Positions 22,040 to 32,715 of a stretch of DNA of 64,000 bases are shown here, in pieces. This DNA is from Nerophis ophidion (taxonomy: Eukaryota; Chordata; Actinopteri; Syngnathiformes; Syngnathidae), in contig NC_084617.1 in the NCBI RefSeq assembly GCF_033978795.1, positions 1-64,000 of the forward strand, written 5' to 3'. Position 1 is the stretch's first letter, and each line of letters begins with the position of its first letter. A model generated the notes under the pieces. The model was not told where the DNA came from and did not search any database. It saw nothing but the letters and a program-made list of their open reading frames with translations. The position numbers and the translations under genes were made by a program.

Positions 22040-22300
22040 ATTACTCACTGCGAATAAAACCCGTCCGATCCACATCCGTCAAAAAAGAATAATGATGAAG
22101 CAGTGAAGGAGGGACTCAGGTGGAACTAAATACAACTAATTAAACGAGGAACAGGTGTGCAGACACGGAGCAGATAGTAAAGGTGCCACAAAAGACAGAG
22201 AGCAAACAGGAAACAGTGAGAAAATAAGAGCAGCAGCACAGGAAGTGATTTCAAAGACAGGAAAAGCAAACATGATCAAAGTGTCAGTAGCACTTCTGAC
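22040..22300. other. Non-coding segment, unrecognised
   Basis: Moderately A-rich DNA (CAGGTGGAACTAAATACAAC, GCAGACACGGAGCAG, TGATCAAAGTGTCAG). It looks like transposon UTR, but I see no ends, coding motif or second copy in the window. Confidence 0.35.
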
Positions 22301-22317
22301 ACATCTATATATATATT

Positions 22318-22498
22318 AGACCAGGGTCTCAGACACGTGAGATCTTATTTTGCGGCTCCCACGCTAATATGAAAGTTGAATGTTAGTGAGAGTTTGATAT
22401 GAATGGTGCTTGACAGCGTTGTGGGCGGAGCTGAAGGAATCCACCAATCACGGTGTGCTATATGGCTCTCCAACAGTGACGTCACTTGTGTGACGCAG
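22318..22498. mobile_element. Possible nonautonomous element end
   Basis: AGACCAGGGTCTCAGACACG followed by GCGGCTCCCACGC and ATATGAAAGTTGAATG. The CAGGGTC-type start suggests a hAT-like end, but the opposite end is not visible before an L1 fragment begins. Confidence 0.3.
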
Positions 22499-22595
22499 GC
22501 AGAGAAAGGTTTGAAATAAAAGTTGAAAACGATGGTGCTGTGTTCCAAATTTAAGTTATTTAATGAATCTAATTGAGCCTATGGCTCTGCACCTC

Positions 22596-22666
<71 letters not shown>

Positions 22667-22850
22667 AATATATATATATATATATTTATTTTTTTAAATT
22701 TATTTTTTTGTATTCTATTTTTGTTATTTTGAATTTTCAACCCCCTGACGCTGTCTTGTACTGTTTTCATAATGTTTTGTAATGTTTTATATTGTTGTTG
22801 GACTTACTGTTTGTAATTGTTGAAATATATAAATAAAAATTTAAAAGAAA
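22499..22850 (+). pseudogene. L1-type LINE 3' end, copy 1, with (TA)n
   Basis: Matches the L1 tail at 40,480-40,740 on the other strand: GAAAACGATGGTGCTGTG, TGAGCCTATGGCTCTGCAC (peptide SLWLCT), and a 3' UTR with CCCCCTGACGCTGTCTTG ending in AATAAAAATTTAAAAG. A ~85-bp TA expansion (22,601-22,685) sits inside. The sequence just upstream of SLWLCT is the ORF2 C-terminus. Confidence 0.7.
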
Positions 22851-23112
22851 AAAAGGTTTGAAATAAAGTTGAAAACGATGATGCTGTGTTCCAAATTTAA
22901 GTTATTTAATGAATCTGAATGAGCCACTTTGCACCTGCTTTATTATATATATATTTTTTTACTTTGAATTTACAACCCCCTGACGCTGTTTTGTACTGTG
23001 TTTATGTTTTGTAATGTTTTGTACTGTTTTTGAACTATTTTGATTATTGTTTCTCATCTGTTTGTTATTGTGGAAATTGTTGAAACATTTAAAAAAAGAA
23101 AAACGTTTTGAA
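22851..23112 (+). pseudogene. L1-type LINE 3' end, copy 2
   Basis: A direct repeat of the previous element (GAAAACGATGATGCTGTG, CCCCCTGACGCTGTTTTG) with its own A-rich end. Two truncated 3' ends in tandem may reflect a duplication rather than two insertions, since both start at the same place (GGTTTGAAATAAA). Confidence 0.7.
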
Positions 23113-23168
23113 ATAAAGTGGTCCTCGTGTAAAACTAGAGCCTCCGTTTTTGTTATTGAAAGCGAGAG

Positions 23169-23844
23169 TTTATATATGTCGCCTATACTGCATAAAAGTA
23201 CAAAATAACAAAGAGGGAGGCTGCAGTTTTACACTTTATTTAGGACCACTTTATTTACTTTCTTTCAAAAACCTCCGCTCCACTCAACCTGTCACCACTT
23301 CCGCTCCTCGGGCCTTCAAAATAAGACTCCAAGGCATATACTGTAGAAGAGCTTCTAACAGGAACGTAACATCACAAAGAGGCAAGCCCATAAAAATAGG
23401 TTACATACCTCCCCTCCTACAAAAAGAAACGTCCTCGTTTCAACACAATAACAGGATAAGTGCAAAAACAACACAAGCAGTTAAAACAAAAACAAACAAA
23501 TATATTAACATGTCCCCCAAAATATACAGAGCCTCACAACACACAACAACAACAACAACAAAATGTAACTGATGGTTTATATATGTCGCCTATACTGTAT
23601 AAAAAATAGGTGCAACCTGTTTTATGGGCTTGCCTCTTTGTGATGTTAAGTACCTGTTATAAGCTGTTATACAGTATTTGCCTCGAGCTCTTACTTTGAA
23701 GGCGCTAAGAGCGGAAGTGGTGAGAGTTTGAGTGGAGCGGAGGTTTTTGAAAGAAAGTAAATAAAGTGGTCCTCGTGTAAAACTGGAGCCTCCCTCGGTG
23801 TTTGTTATTTTGTACTTTTATACAGTATAGGCGACATATATAAA
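23169..23844. repeat. Large inverted repeat, ~235-bp arms
   Basis: Left arm 23,169-23,404 and right arm 23,611-23,844 are reverse complements with moderate divergence: TTTATATATGTCGCCTATAC, AAACCTCCGCTCCACTCAA, GTCACCACTTCCGCTC, AGAGGCAAGCCCATAAAA. The spacer of about 206 bp contains a further copy of the outer 22 bp at 23,576. A partial third arm copy follows at 23,850-23,940. There is no coding capacity. It could be a foldback element or a rearranged transposon. Confidence 0.85.
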
Positions 23845-23849
23845 CATCT

Positions 23850-23940
23850 TCGCTCCACTCAACATGTCACCACTTCCGCTCTTAGGGCCTTCAAAGTAAG
23901 AGCTCAAGGCATAGAATGTATAACAGCTTTTACCAGGAAC
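23850..23940 (+). repeat. Third partial copy of the inverted-repeat arm
   Basis: CTTCGCTCCACTCAAC, GTCACCACTTCCGCTC, GGGCCTTCAAAGTAAGAGC in left-arm orientation, ending at CCAGGAACTTC where a SINE tail begins. Confidence 0.8.
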
Positions 23941-24066
23941 TTCATTCATCCATCCATTTCCTACCGCTTATTCCCTTTGGGGTCGCGGGGGGCGCTAGTG
24001 ACTATCTCAGCTACAATCAGGCGGAAGGTGGTGTATACCCTGGACAAGTGGCCACCTCATCACAGG
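23941..24066 (-). mobile_element. SINE family B, 3' part only
   Basis: (ATCC)n tail, CTACCGCTTATTCCC, CAGCTACAATCAGGCGG, GCCACCTCATCACAGG. Same breakpoint as at 17,912. Confidence 0.75.
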
Positions 24067-24590
24067 GCCAACTTAACATCAGAAAATGAAAGAGGCTCCG
24101 CCCCCTTCCTTCTTTGTTTGTGGCCACGCCCACTTTGGTCATGTTGACATTGATAAGGTGTCTTCATGAAGTTGATCTTCATCTCAGGACAAAAGTAAAG
24201 ACTTCAAGTACTGCATCATCTCTTCCTTTACTAGTACTTGACAAAGTCACTTGGAAGTAGGAGTACATCAAAGTACAACACAAGTACCTTGCTGAATATA
24301 ACACTCATTATTAAATTGCACTACATTCACCTATTTGTTACCTAACCCTAACGTACAACATGTAAATTAAACATACATTTAGTTATCATTTCATAATATC
24401 AACATTTATTTACATTTAGATATTTAATGGTCACACATTCTGTTACTTATTACTTTTATTATTTATTCTTTGAAATGAAGCATTCATTCATGTATTATTC
24501 TCAACATGCATATATAAGTATTACTTTGTTTTTATTGTACACAGTAGTCATTTTCTACCTTCAAGTACTTATTACTATGATTACTGTTAA
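24067..24590. other. Non-coding DNA, partly shared with 17,913
   Basis: 24,067-24,205 is the uninterrupted counterpart of the segment at 17,913. The rest is AT-rich with TACCTAACCCTAACG at 24,340 and no recognisable gene. Confidence 0.5.
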
Positions 24591-24596
24591 TAAGTG

Positions 24597-24706
24597 AAGG
24601 GAAAGCAGGTGCCTTGCCCAAGGACACATCGGCACTGACTCGGATGGCAGAAGCGGGGATCGAACCTGGAACCTTTCGAGTTGCTCCACCACCTGAGCCA
24701 CGCTAT
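24597..24706 (-). mobile_element. tRNA-derived SINE fragment
   Basis: The minus strand reads GCGTGGCTCAGGTGGTGGAG (A-box region), CAGGTTCGATCCCCGC (B box), then GTGTCCTTGGGCAAGGC. Head and body start only. Confidence 0.7.
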
Positions 24707-25146
24707 AACTTTCCCCATTAGCGTAGTGTTACTATTATTATTACTAGTATTACTATTCAAATGTGTTTTTTCTTCAATCTTCATCTTGGGAGTTCTTGTC
24801 CGGCAGTGAAAATACAAAGAAAAAGGAACAAAAAAATCCACCTTGTTTGTTATTTGTCAACCAAAGCAAAGAAAAAAAGTTATTTTTGTTGGTGTAATAA
24901 TAAAAAGAAGACTATTTTTCAAATATTTTTTTTATTAAAAACAGTCAGAAACGTTTTTTATTTCGGAGACAAAAGTGGTGACTGGACGACTTTGGTTGGA
25001 CTTTTAGAACTACCATATACAAATAGAAGACTAACATTCTTTACAGTTTTTCTTTTTGTACTGTGGTGTGACAGTAAACCATGTAACAACGTGGACTGGA
25101 GTACTACCAAAGTACAGTAGTACTACTAAAGAGAGACAAGTGAATT
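24707..25146. other. No recognised feature
   Basis: AT-rich DNA with poly-T and poly-A runs. Reading frames of up to ~119 codons lack any motif I recognise. Confidence 0.5.
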
Positions 25147-25205
25147 CCTATATATATACACATACATATATATATATACATCCATATATATATACATATA
25201 TATAT

Positions 25206-25255
<50 letters not shown>

Positions 25256-25345
25256 GTATATATACATACATACATACATACATATATATACATATATACA
25301 CATACATATATATATACACATATACATATATATATACATACATGC
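25147..25345. repeat. (TA)n/(CATA)n microsatellite
   Basis: About 200 bp of TATA and CATACATA blocks. Long low-complexity frames on both strands are artefacts. Confidence 0.95.
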
Positions 25346-25905
25346 ATTTAAGTCTCATCTTAAAACTCATTTGTATACTCTAGCCTTTAAATAGACGCCC
25401 TTTTTAGACCAGTTGATCTGCCGTTTCTTTTCTTTTTCTACTATGTCCCACTCTCCCTTGTGGAGGGGGTCCGGTCCGATCCGGTGGCCATGTACTGTTT
25501 GCCTGTGTATCGGCTGGGGACATCTCTGCGCTGCTGATCTGCCTCCGCTGGGGATGTTTTCCTGCTGGCTCTGCTGTGAACGGGACTCTCGCTGCTGTGT
25601 TGGATCCACTTTGGACGGGACTCTCGCTCCTGTGTTGGATCCGCTTTGGACTGGACTCTCGCGACTGGGTTGGATCCACTATAGATTGAACTTTCACAGT
25701 ATCATGTTAGACCCGCTCCACATCCATTGCTTTCGTCCTCTCCAAGTTTCTTAGACATCATTGTCACCGACGTCCCACTGGGTGTGAGTTTTCCTTGCCC
25801 TTATGTGGGCCTACCGAGGATGTCGTAGTAGTTTGTGTTGTGGTTTGTGCAGCCCTTTGAGACATTAGTGATTTAGGGCTATATAAGTAAACATTGATTG
25901 ATTGA
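25346..25905 (+). mobile_element. L2 3' end (C-terminal codons and 3' UTR)
   Basis: Begins FKSHLKTHLYTLAFK and a stop, then a 3' UTR with GGAGGGGGTCCGGTCCGATC, a short GGACTCTCGC...TTGGATCC variable repeat, GTCCCACTGGGTGTGAG, TTTGTGCAGCCCTTTGAGAC and a terminal (ATTG)n. Copies of this end occur at 51,950 (plus) and 58,047 (minus). The 5' truncation abuts a microsatellite. Confidence 0.9.
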
Positions 25906-26955
25906 TTGAAGAACAACATTTCTCAAAGTGCAATTGCAAGAAATTTAGGGATTTCAACATCTACGCTCCATAATATCATCAAAAGGTTCAGAGAATCTGG
26001 AGAAATCACTCCACGTAAGCGGCATGGCCGGAAACCAACATTGAATGACCGTGACCTTCCATCCCTCAGACGGCACTGTATCAAAAACTGACATCAATCT
26101 CTAAAGGATATCACCACATGGGCTCAGGAACACTTCAAAAAACCACTGTCACTAAATACAGTTGGTCGCTACATTTATCAACAACATCCAGAAACGCTGC
26201 CGGCTTCTCTGGGCCCGAGATCATCTAAGATGGACTGATGCAAAGTGGAAAAGTGTTCTGTGGTCTGACGAGTCCACATTGCAAATTGTTTTGGGAAATA
26301 TTCTACATCGTGTCATCCGGACCAAAGGGGAAGCGAACCATCCAGACTGTTATCCACGCAAAGTTGAAAAGCCAGCATGTGTGATGGTATGGGGGTGCAT
26401 TAGTGGCCAAGGCATGGGTAACTTACACATCTGTGAAGGCACCATTAATGCTGAAAGGTACATACAGCTTTTGGAACAACATATGCTGCCATCTAAGCGC
26501 CGTCTTTTTCATGGACGCCCCTGCTTATTTCAGCAAAACAATGCCAAGCCACATTCAGCATGTGTTACAACAGCGTGCCTTCGTAGTAAAAGAGTGCGGG
26601 TACTTTCCTGGCCCCCTGAAGTCCAGACCTGTCTCCCATGGAAAATACGACAAGACCCCGGACTGTTGAAGGACTGAAGCTCTACATAAAACAAGAATGG
26701 GAAAGAATTCCACTTTCAAAGCTTCCACAATTAGTTTCCTCAGTTCCCAAACGTTTATTGAGTGTTGTTAAAAGAAAAGGTGATGTAACACAGTGGTGAA
26801 CATGCCCTTTCCCAACTACTTTGGCACGTGTTGCAGCCATGAAGTTCTAAGTTAATTATTATTTGCAAAAAAAAAAGTTTATGAGTTTGAACATCAAATA
26901 TGTTGTCTTTGTAGCATATTCAACTGAATATGGGTTGAAAAGGATTTGTTCTATT
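25906..26955 (+). pseudogene. Tc1/mariner element remnant B, transposase
   Basis: NNISQSAIARNLGISTSTLH and RFRESGEITPRKRHGRKPTL (HTH and linker), a stop at about 26,088, WAQEHFKKPLS, then FINNIQKRCRLLWARDHLRW, KSVLWSDEST (first Asp), VMVWGCISGQGMGNLH and LFQQNNAKPHSACVTTA, where the second catalytic Asp is Asn. The SPMENVW glutamate region is lost to a shift. Right-hand terminal repeat 26,800-26,955. The N-terminus and left terminal repeat are missing, joined directly to an L2 (ATTG)n tail. Confidence 0.9.
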
Positions 26956-26956
26956 G

Positions 26957-27690
26957 ATTTAGTTTAGTTTAGTTTATTAAGGATCCCCATTAGTCTACAC
27001 CGCAGTGGAGACTATTCTTCCTGGGGTCCAGGCAAAAAACATCACACAACCACAGAACAAATGATTAAAATGCAGTACAACATGATCCAATAATAAATTG
27101 TCATAATACAAAAATAGCAACAACAAAGAACCAAAAAATACTAATAGATGTTGTTACATAATAATTTTCATACTAAAGATAAAAAGAGCAATATAAAAAT
27201 AGATATACTGTATACATTTTTGCAAAAATAAAACAAAGAACCAATGGCCTAAATAGTGTACCAAAGACAAACAATAAGTGACGAAAAAGTATCATCCATC
27301 CATTTTCTGCTGCTTATCCCATAATCAATAAAATACTCAATAGTCAATAAAAACAGTCATGACATTAGGTACAATCTAAAATAATCTCTTTACGCAATAC
27401 TTCTCCTTTTAGTTTATTCTTAAAGCCCACTATGCTGGTGATTGATAGCAGATATTGTGGAAGTCTGTTCCAGTAAGTGATTGCCCGATACATTACAGTC
27501 TTTTTCAAAACATCACTTTTGGGTTTAAGACGGGTGAGCGCACCTCTTTGGGCTAGCCTGGTACCGTAGTTGTGACTGTCACTGGCAAGCAAGAGCTGAG
27601 AATACAGATATGAGGGTTTATGGTATGTAGAGATGTTTTTTAAAAATAGAATCAAACTACAAGCCAGTCTTTCATCAACTTTCATCAACT
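26957..27690 (-). pseudogene. LINE 3' end of another family (CR1/Rex-like)
   Basis: Minus-strand frame 27,365-27,688 reads DERLACSLILFLKN, SHNYGTRLAQRGALTRLKP, TVMYRAITYWNRLPQYLLS and KLKGEVLRKE, a typical ORF2 C-terminus of jockey/CR1-like RTs. The 3' UTR runs down to GTAGACTAATGGGGATCC and TTAATAAACTAAAC with a (TAAAC)n end at 26,957. A fragment of the same end lies at 43,913. Confidence 0.75.
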
Positions 27691-28227
27691 AACCTCACTA
27701 ACAACTTTAACGATGCCCTGCACGAAACCATTGATAGTATAGCACTGCTAAAGTTAAAAAAGGCTCCAAAAAAGCATACCCCGTGGTTTACAGAAGAAAC
27801 TAGAGCTCAGAAATTATTATGTAGAAGCTGGAACGCAAATGGCACACGACTAAACTTGACGTTCACCAACAAGCATGGAGTGATAGTTTAATAACTTATA
27901 AACGCATGCTTACCTTAGCTAAAACTAAATATTACTCAAATCTCATCCGCGTTAATAAAAACGATCCATAATTTTTGTTTAGTACAGTAGCATCGCTAAC
28001 CCAACAAGGGACCCCTTCCAGTAGTTCCACCCACTCGGCAGATGACTTTATGCCCACATAAGTGGTCCTCTCCAAGGTTTCTCATAGTCGTCATGGTCGA
28101 CGTCCCACTGGGGTGAGTTTTTCCTTGCCCTTATATGGGCCCTAACGAGAATGTCGTTGTGGTTTGTGCAGCCCTTTGAGGCACTTGTGGTTTAGGGCTA
28201 TATAAAAAAACATTGATTGATTGATTG
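27691..28227 (+). pseudogene. Internally deleted L2 copy
   Basis: 27,691-28,051 matches the ORF2 linker at 8,805-9,166 (AACCTCACTAACAACTTTAA, AGAAACTAGAGCTCAGAAAT, GTAGCATCGCTAACCCAAC, GGCAGATGACTTTATG). At 28,052 it jumps to the L2 3' UTR (GGTCCTCTCCAAGG, TTTGTGCAGCCCTTTGAGGC) and ends in (ATTG)n. The whole RT is absent. Confidence 0.85.
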
Positions 28228-29051
28228 ATGTACCACAGTGTATGTACACAAACCACAGTGTATGTACCACTAGTAGTACACAAACCACAGTGTATGTGCC
28301 ACTAGTAGTACACAAACCACAGTGTATGTACACAAACCACAGTGTATGTACACAAACCACAGTGTATGTACACAAACCACAGTGTATGTACCACTAGTAG
28401 TACACAAACCACAGTGTATGTACACAAACCACAGTGTATGTGCCACTAGTAGTACACAAGCCACAGTGTATGTACACAAACCACAGTGTATGTGCCACTA
28501 GTAGTACACAAACCACAGTGTATGTACACAAACCACAGTGTATGTGCCACTAGTAGTACACAAACCACAGTGTATGTACACAAACCACAGTGTATGTACC
28601 ACTAGTAGTACACAAACCACAGTGTATGTGCCACTAGTAGTACACACGCCACAGTGTATGTACACAAACCACAGTGTATGTGCCACTAGTAGTACACAAA
28701 CCACAGTGTATGTACACAAACCACAGTGTATGTGCCACTAGTAGTACACAAACCACAGTGTATGTACACAAACCACAGTGTATGTGCCACTAGTAGTACA
28801 CAAACCACAGTGTATGTACACAAACCACAGTGTATGTACCACTAGTAGTACACAAACCACAGTGTATGTGCCACTAGTAGTACACAAACCACAGTGTATG
28901 TGCCACTAGTAGTACACAAACCACAGTGTATGTACACAAACCACAGTGTATGTACTACTAGTAGTACACAAACCACAGTGTATGTACACAAACCACAGTG
29001 TATGTACCACTAGTAGTACACAAACCACAGTGTATGTGCCACTAGTAGTAC
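28228..29051. repeat. Minisatellite of 20- and 32-bp units
   Basis: Two interspersed unit types: short ACAAACCACAGTGTATGTAC (20 bp) and long, in which GTGCCACTAGTAGTAC follows the ACAAACCACAGTGTAT core (32 bp). It begins at the last base of the L2 (ATTG)n tail and ends where the AT satellite resumes. Frames such as VHTLWFVY are artefacts. Confidence 0.95.
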
Positions 29052-29346
29052 AAAACATGTATTTATTATGCATACAATAAACATGTATTATTCATACACT
29101 AAACATGTATTTAATAATCATATACTAAACATATATTTAATATTATACTAATTATATATTTAATATCCATACGCTAAAAATTTATTATTCATACACTAAA
29201 CATGTATTTAATATTTGTATACTAAACATGTATTTAATATTCGTACACTGAACATGTATTTAACAATCATATACTAAACACATATTTAATATTCATATAC
29301 TAATCATATTTTTTAACATTCATACAGTAAACATGTATTTATTATT

Positions 29347-29480
29347 CTCTAAATAAGGCGCACTCGGAAATAATTTATTTGTGTGCAATTGCGGCAGAAG
29401 TCCACAGGAGGGCGCACATTCCCTCTTCATAAATCTGGTCATTCATACACTAAACAGGAATTTGATATTCACCCACCAAA
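29347..29480 (+). repeat. Satellite module, copy 5
   Basis: Matches the block-1 modules, with CCACAGGAGGGCGC at 29,402-29,415. Confidence 0.8.
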
Positions 29481-29820
29481 CATGTATTAAATAATTATAC
29501 ACTAAACATATATTTCATTTATATGCCAAACATGTATTTAATATTTATACACTAAACATGTATTTAATATTTATACACTAAACATGTATTTAATATTAAT
29601 ACACCAAACATGTATTTAATATTAATACACTAAACATCTGTTTAATATTTATACACTCAACGTGTATTTAATATTAATACACTAAACATGTATTTTATAT
29701 TAATACACTAAACATATTTATTATAAACTAATTATATATTTAATATTCATACAGTATACATGTATTTAATATTAAACATGTATCTAACATTTGTACACTA
29801 AACATGTATTTAATATTAAT

Positions 29821-30085
29821 ACGGCGTGGCGCAGTGGTAGAGTGGCCGTGCGCAACCCGAGGGTCCCTGGTTCAAATCCCACCTAGTACCAACCTCGTCA
29901 CGTCCGTTGTGTTCTGAGCAAGACACTTCACCCTTGCTCCTGATGGGTGCTGGTTGGCGCCTTGCATGGCAGCTCCCTCCGTCAGTGTATGAATGTGTGT
30001 GTGAATGGGTAAATGTGGAAGTAATGTCAAAAGCGCTTTGAGTACCTTGAAGGTAGAAAAGCGCTAGACAAGTACAACCCATTTA
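29821..30085 (+). mobile_element. tRNA-derived SINE (family A), copy 2
   Basis: The longest family A copy: TGGCGCAGTGGTAGAGTGG (A-box region), CTGGTTCAAATCCC (B box), TGTATGAATGTGTG in the body, and tail GCGCTTTGAGTACCTTGAAG then AAAAGCGCTAGACAAGTAC. AT-satellite sequence AACATGTATTTAATAT lies on both sides, consistent with (but not proof of) a target duplication. Confidence 0.88.
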
Positions 30086-30210
30086 TCATTTATAACATGT
30101 ATTTAATATCAATACACTGAACATGTATTTAATAATCATATACTAAAAGTATATTTAATAATATATTAATCATATATTTAATATTCATACAGTAAACATG
30201 TATTTATTAT

Positions 30211-30308
30211 TCTCTAAATAAGGCACACTTGGAAATAATGAATTTCTTTATGTGTGCAGTTGCAGCAGAAGTCCACAGGAGGGCGCACGTTCCCTCTTCA
30301 TAAGTCTG

Positions 30309-30344
<36 letters not shown>

Positions 30345-30352
30345 TCTCTCTA
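30211..30352 (+). repeat. Satellite module, copy 6, with (CT)n
   Basis: Module with CCACAGGAGGGCGC at 30,273-30,286, running into about 40 bp of CT repeat after CTTCATAAGTCTGGTC. Confidence 0.8.
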
Positions 30353-30790
30353 GCTCTTCCCTCCCCTCCCCCCCACATAAGTTATGTGTTTGGTTTTATC
30401 GGCCAGTGGCCATTTTCCTATTTTTTTAACTTCAGTTATGTGTCTATCATTATATATATTATATTCTTTTACAGCCCAGCCCTATGTTTTTTGTTTTTTT
30501 TTTCAAATTCCGTTTCTTTTTCAATAGATTTCAATTTGTTGCCTTTTGCAATATATAGTGACATCATTTTATGCCCAGCCCTATCGGCTTTTTTCCCATT
30601 GTTTTGCTATTTTTTTCTATCGATGTGTCATGCTATTAAATTGATATAGTTTAACGGCCCAGCCCTTTGGGGATTTTTTCAGAATAATTTTTTTTAATTG
30701 ATGTTTTGATTGATATTGTTTTATTGCCCAGCCCTATCGGCCTTTTTCATTTTTATTTATTTATTTATTTTTACATAAGTTAGGTTTCTC
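30353..30790. repeat. T-rich stretch with repeated CAGCCCTAT blocks
   Basis: AGCCCAGCCCTATCGGCC-like blocks recur at about 30,470, 30,575, 30,655 and 30,725 within T-rich DNA, and once more at 31,920. No coding potential. Confidence 0.6.
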
Positions 30791-31522
30791 AAACACATAT
30801 TCATACACTAAACATGTATTTAATATTTATACACTAAACATGTATTTAATATTTATACACTAAACATGTATTTAATATTCATACACTAAACATGTATTTA
30901 ATATTTATACACTAAACATGTATTTAATATTTATACACTAAACATGTATTTAATATCTATACACTAAACATGTATTTAATATTTATACACTAAACATGTA
31001 TTCAATATTTTACTCTAAACATGTATTTAATATTAATACACTAAACATGTATTTAATATGTATACACTAAACATGTATTTAATATGTATACACTAAACAT
31101 GTATTTAATATTTATACACTAAACATGTATTTAATATTAATACACTAAACATGTATTTAATATTTATACACTAAACATGTATTTATTATTCATACACTAA
31201 ACATGTATTTAATAATTATACACTAAACATGTATTTAATATTTATACACTAAACATGTATTTAATATTTATACACTAAACATGTGTTTAATATTAATACA
31301 CTAAACATGTATTTAATATTCATACACTAAACATGTATTTAATATTAATACACTAAACATGTATTTAATATTTATACACTAAACATGTATTTAATATTTA
31401 TACACTAAACAGGTATTTAATATTTATACCCGAAATAAGTATTTAATATTCATATATTAAACAGTTGTTTAATTAATATTTGTACACTAAACAGGTAAAC
31501 GACGAATTGGAAGTCTGGGACA

Positions 31523-31834
31523 CTAAATAAGGCACACTTGGAAATCAATCAATCAATGTTTACTTATATAGCCCTAAATCACAAGTGTCTCAAAGGGCTG
31601 CACAAACCACTATGACATCCTCGGTAGGCCCACATAAGGGCAAGGAAAACTCACACCCAGTGGGACGTCGGTGACAATGATGACTATGAGAAACCTTGGA
31701 GAGGACCACATATGTGGGCAACCCCCCCTCGTGTAAATGAGTTTCTTTATGTGTGCAGTTGCAGCAGAAGTCCACAGGAGGGCGCACGTTCCCTCTTCAT
31801 AAGTCTGGTCCTCTCTCTCTCTCTCTCGCCCCCC
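31523..31834 (+). repeat. Satellite module, copy 7, split by an L2 tail
   Basis: The module starts CACTAAATAAGGCACACTTG, is interrupted at 31,543 by an L2 3' end, and resumes at AAATGAGTTTCTTTATG with CCACAGGAGGGCGC (31,772-31,785) and (CT)n. Comparison with the uninterrupted copy at 30,211 shows what was inserted. Confidence 0.8.
31543..31733 (-). mobile_element. L2-type 3' end inserted in the module
   Basis: Minus strand: ATATGTGGTCCTCTCCAAGG, GACGTCCCACTGGGTGTGAG, TTTGTGCAGCCCTTTGAGAC and (ATTG)n. AAAT flanks both sides. Strongly 5'-truncated. Confidence 0.85.
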
Positions 31835-32541
31835 TCCCCCCCAACAGTCCTTGTCTAGCCCTAATGGCCATTTTCCTATTTTTTTTAACATGTATCATTG
31901 TATATATTATATTGTTTTACAGCCCAGCCCTATCAGCCTTTCTCCTTTTTATTTTTTACATAAGTTAGGTTTCTCATACACTTATATTCATACACTAAAC
32001 CTGTATTTAATATTTATACACTAAACATGTATTTAATATTTATACACTAAACATGTATTTAATATTCATACACTAAACATGTATTTAATATGCATACACT
32101 AAAATATATATTTAATATTCATACACCATACATGTATTATTCATACACTAGACATGTATTTAATATTCATGCACTAAACATGTATTTAATATTCATACAC
32201 CAACAATGTATTTAATATCCATTAATTAAACATGTATTTAATATTTATACACTAAAAAACCCTTTAATATTCATACACTAAAATATATTTAATATTCATA
32301 CACTAAACATGTTTTAATATGCATACACTAAAATATATTTAATATTCATACACTAAACATGTATTAAATATTCATACACTAGACATGTATTTAATATTCA
32401 TGCACTAAACATGTATTTAATATTCATACACCAACAGAGTATTTAATATCCATTAATTAAACATGTATTTAATATTTATAAACAAAAAAAATCCTTTAAT
32501 ATTCATACACTAAACGTGTATTTAATATTCATACACTAAAC

Positions 32542-32715
32542 ATCAATCAATGTTTATTCATATAGCCCTAAATCACAAGTGTCTCAAAGGGCTGCACAAG
32601 CCACAACAACATCCGCGATACAGAACCCACATAAGAGCAAGGAAAGACTCACCCCAGTGGGACGTCGGTGACAGTGACTATGAGAAACCTTGGAGGGGAC
32701 CGCATATGTGGGCAA
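32542..32715 (-). mobile_element. L2-type 3' end
   Basis: Same piece as at 31,543 and truncated at the same spot (ATATGCGGTCCCCTCCAAGG on the minus strand). CCTAACCCTAACG adjoins it. Confidence 0.85.

Larger units (their letters stand above)
29052..32541. repeat. AT-rich ~27-bp satellite, block 2
   Basis: Same unit and same GC-rich modules as block 1. Stretches at 30,790-31,440 are more regular than block 1. Interrupted by a SINE, (CT)n tracts, a CAGCCCTATCGGCC-repeat stretch (30,350-30,790) and an L2 tail. Confidence 0.9.

Noticed and set aside
25404..25754. Open frames on both strands with PPDRTGPPPQGRVGH or similar
   Set aside because: They fall in the L2 3' UTR and recur identically at 51,975 and 58,255 because the UTR is repeated.
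28228..29051. CRISPR-like or regulatory array because of the ACTAGTAGT palindrome
   Set aside because: No unique spacers; only two unit lengths mixed. It is a minisatellite.
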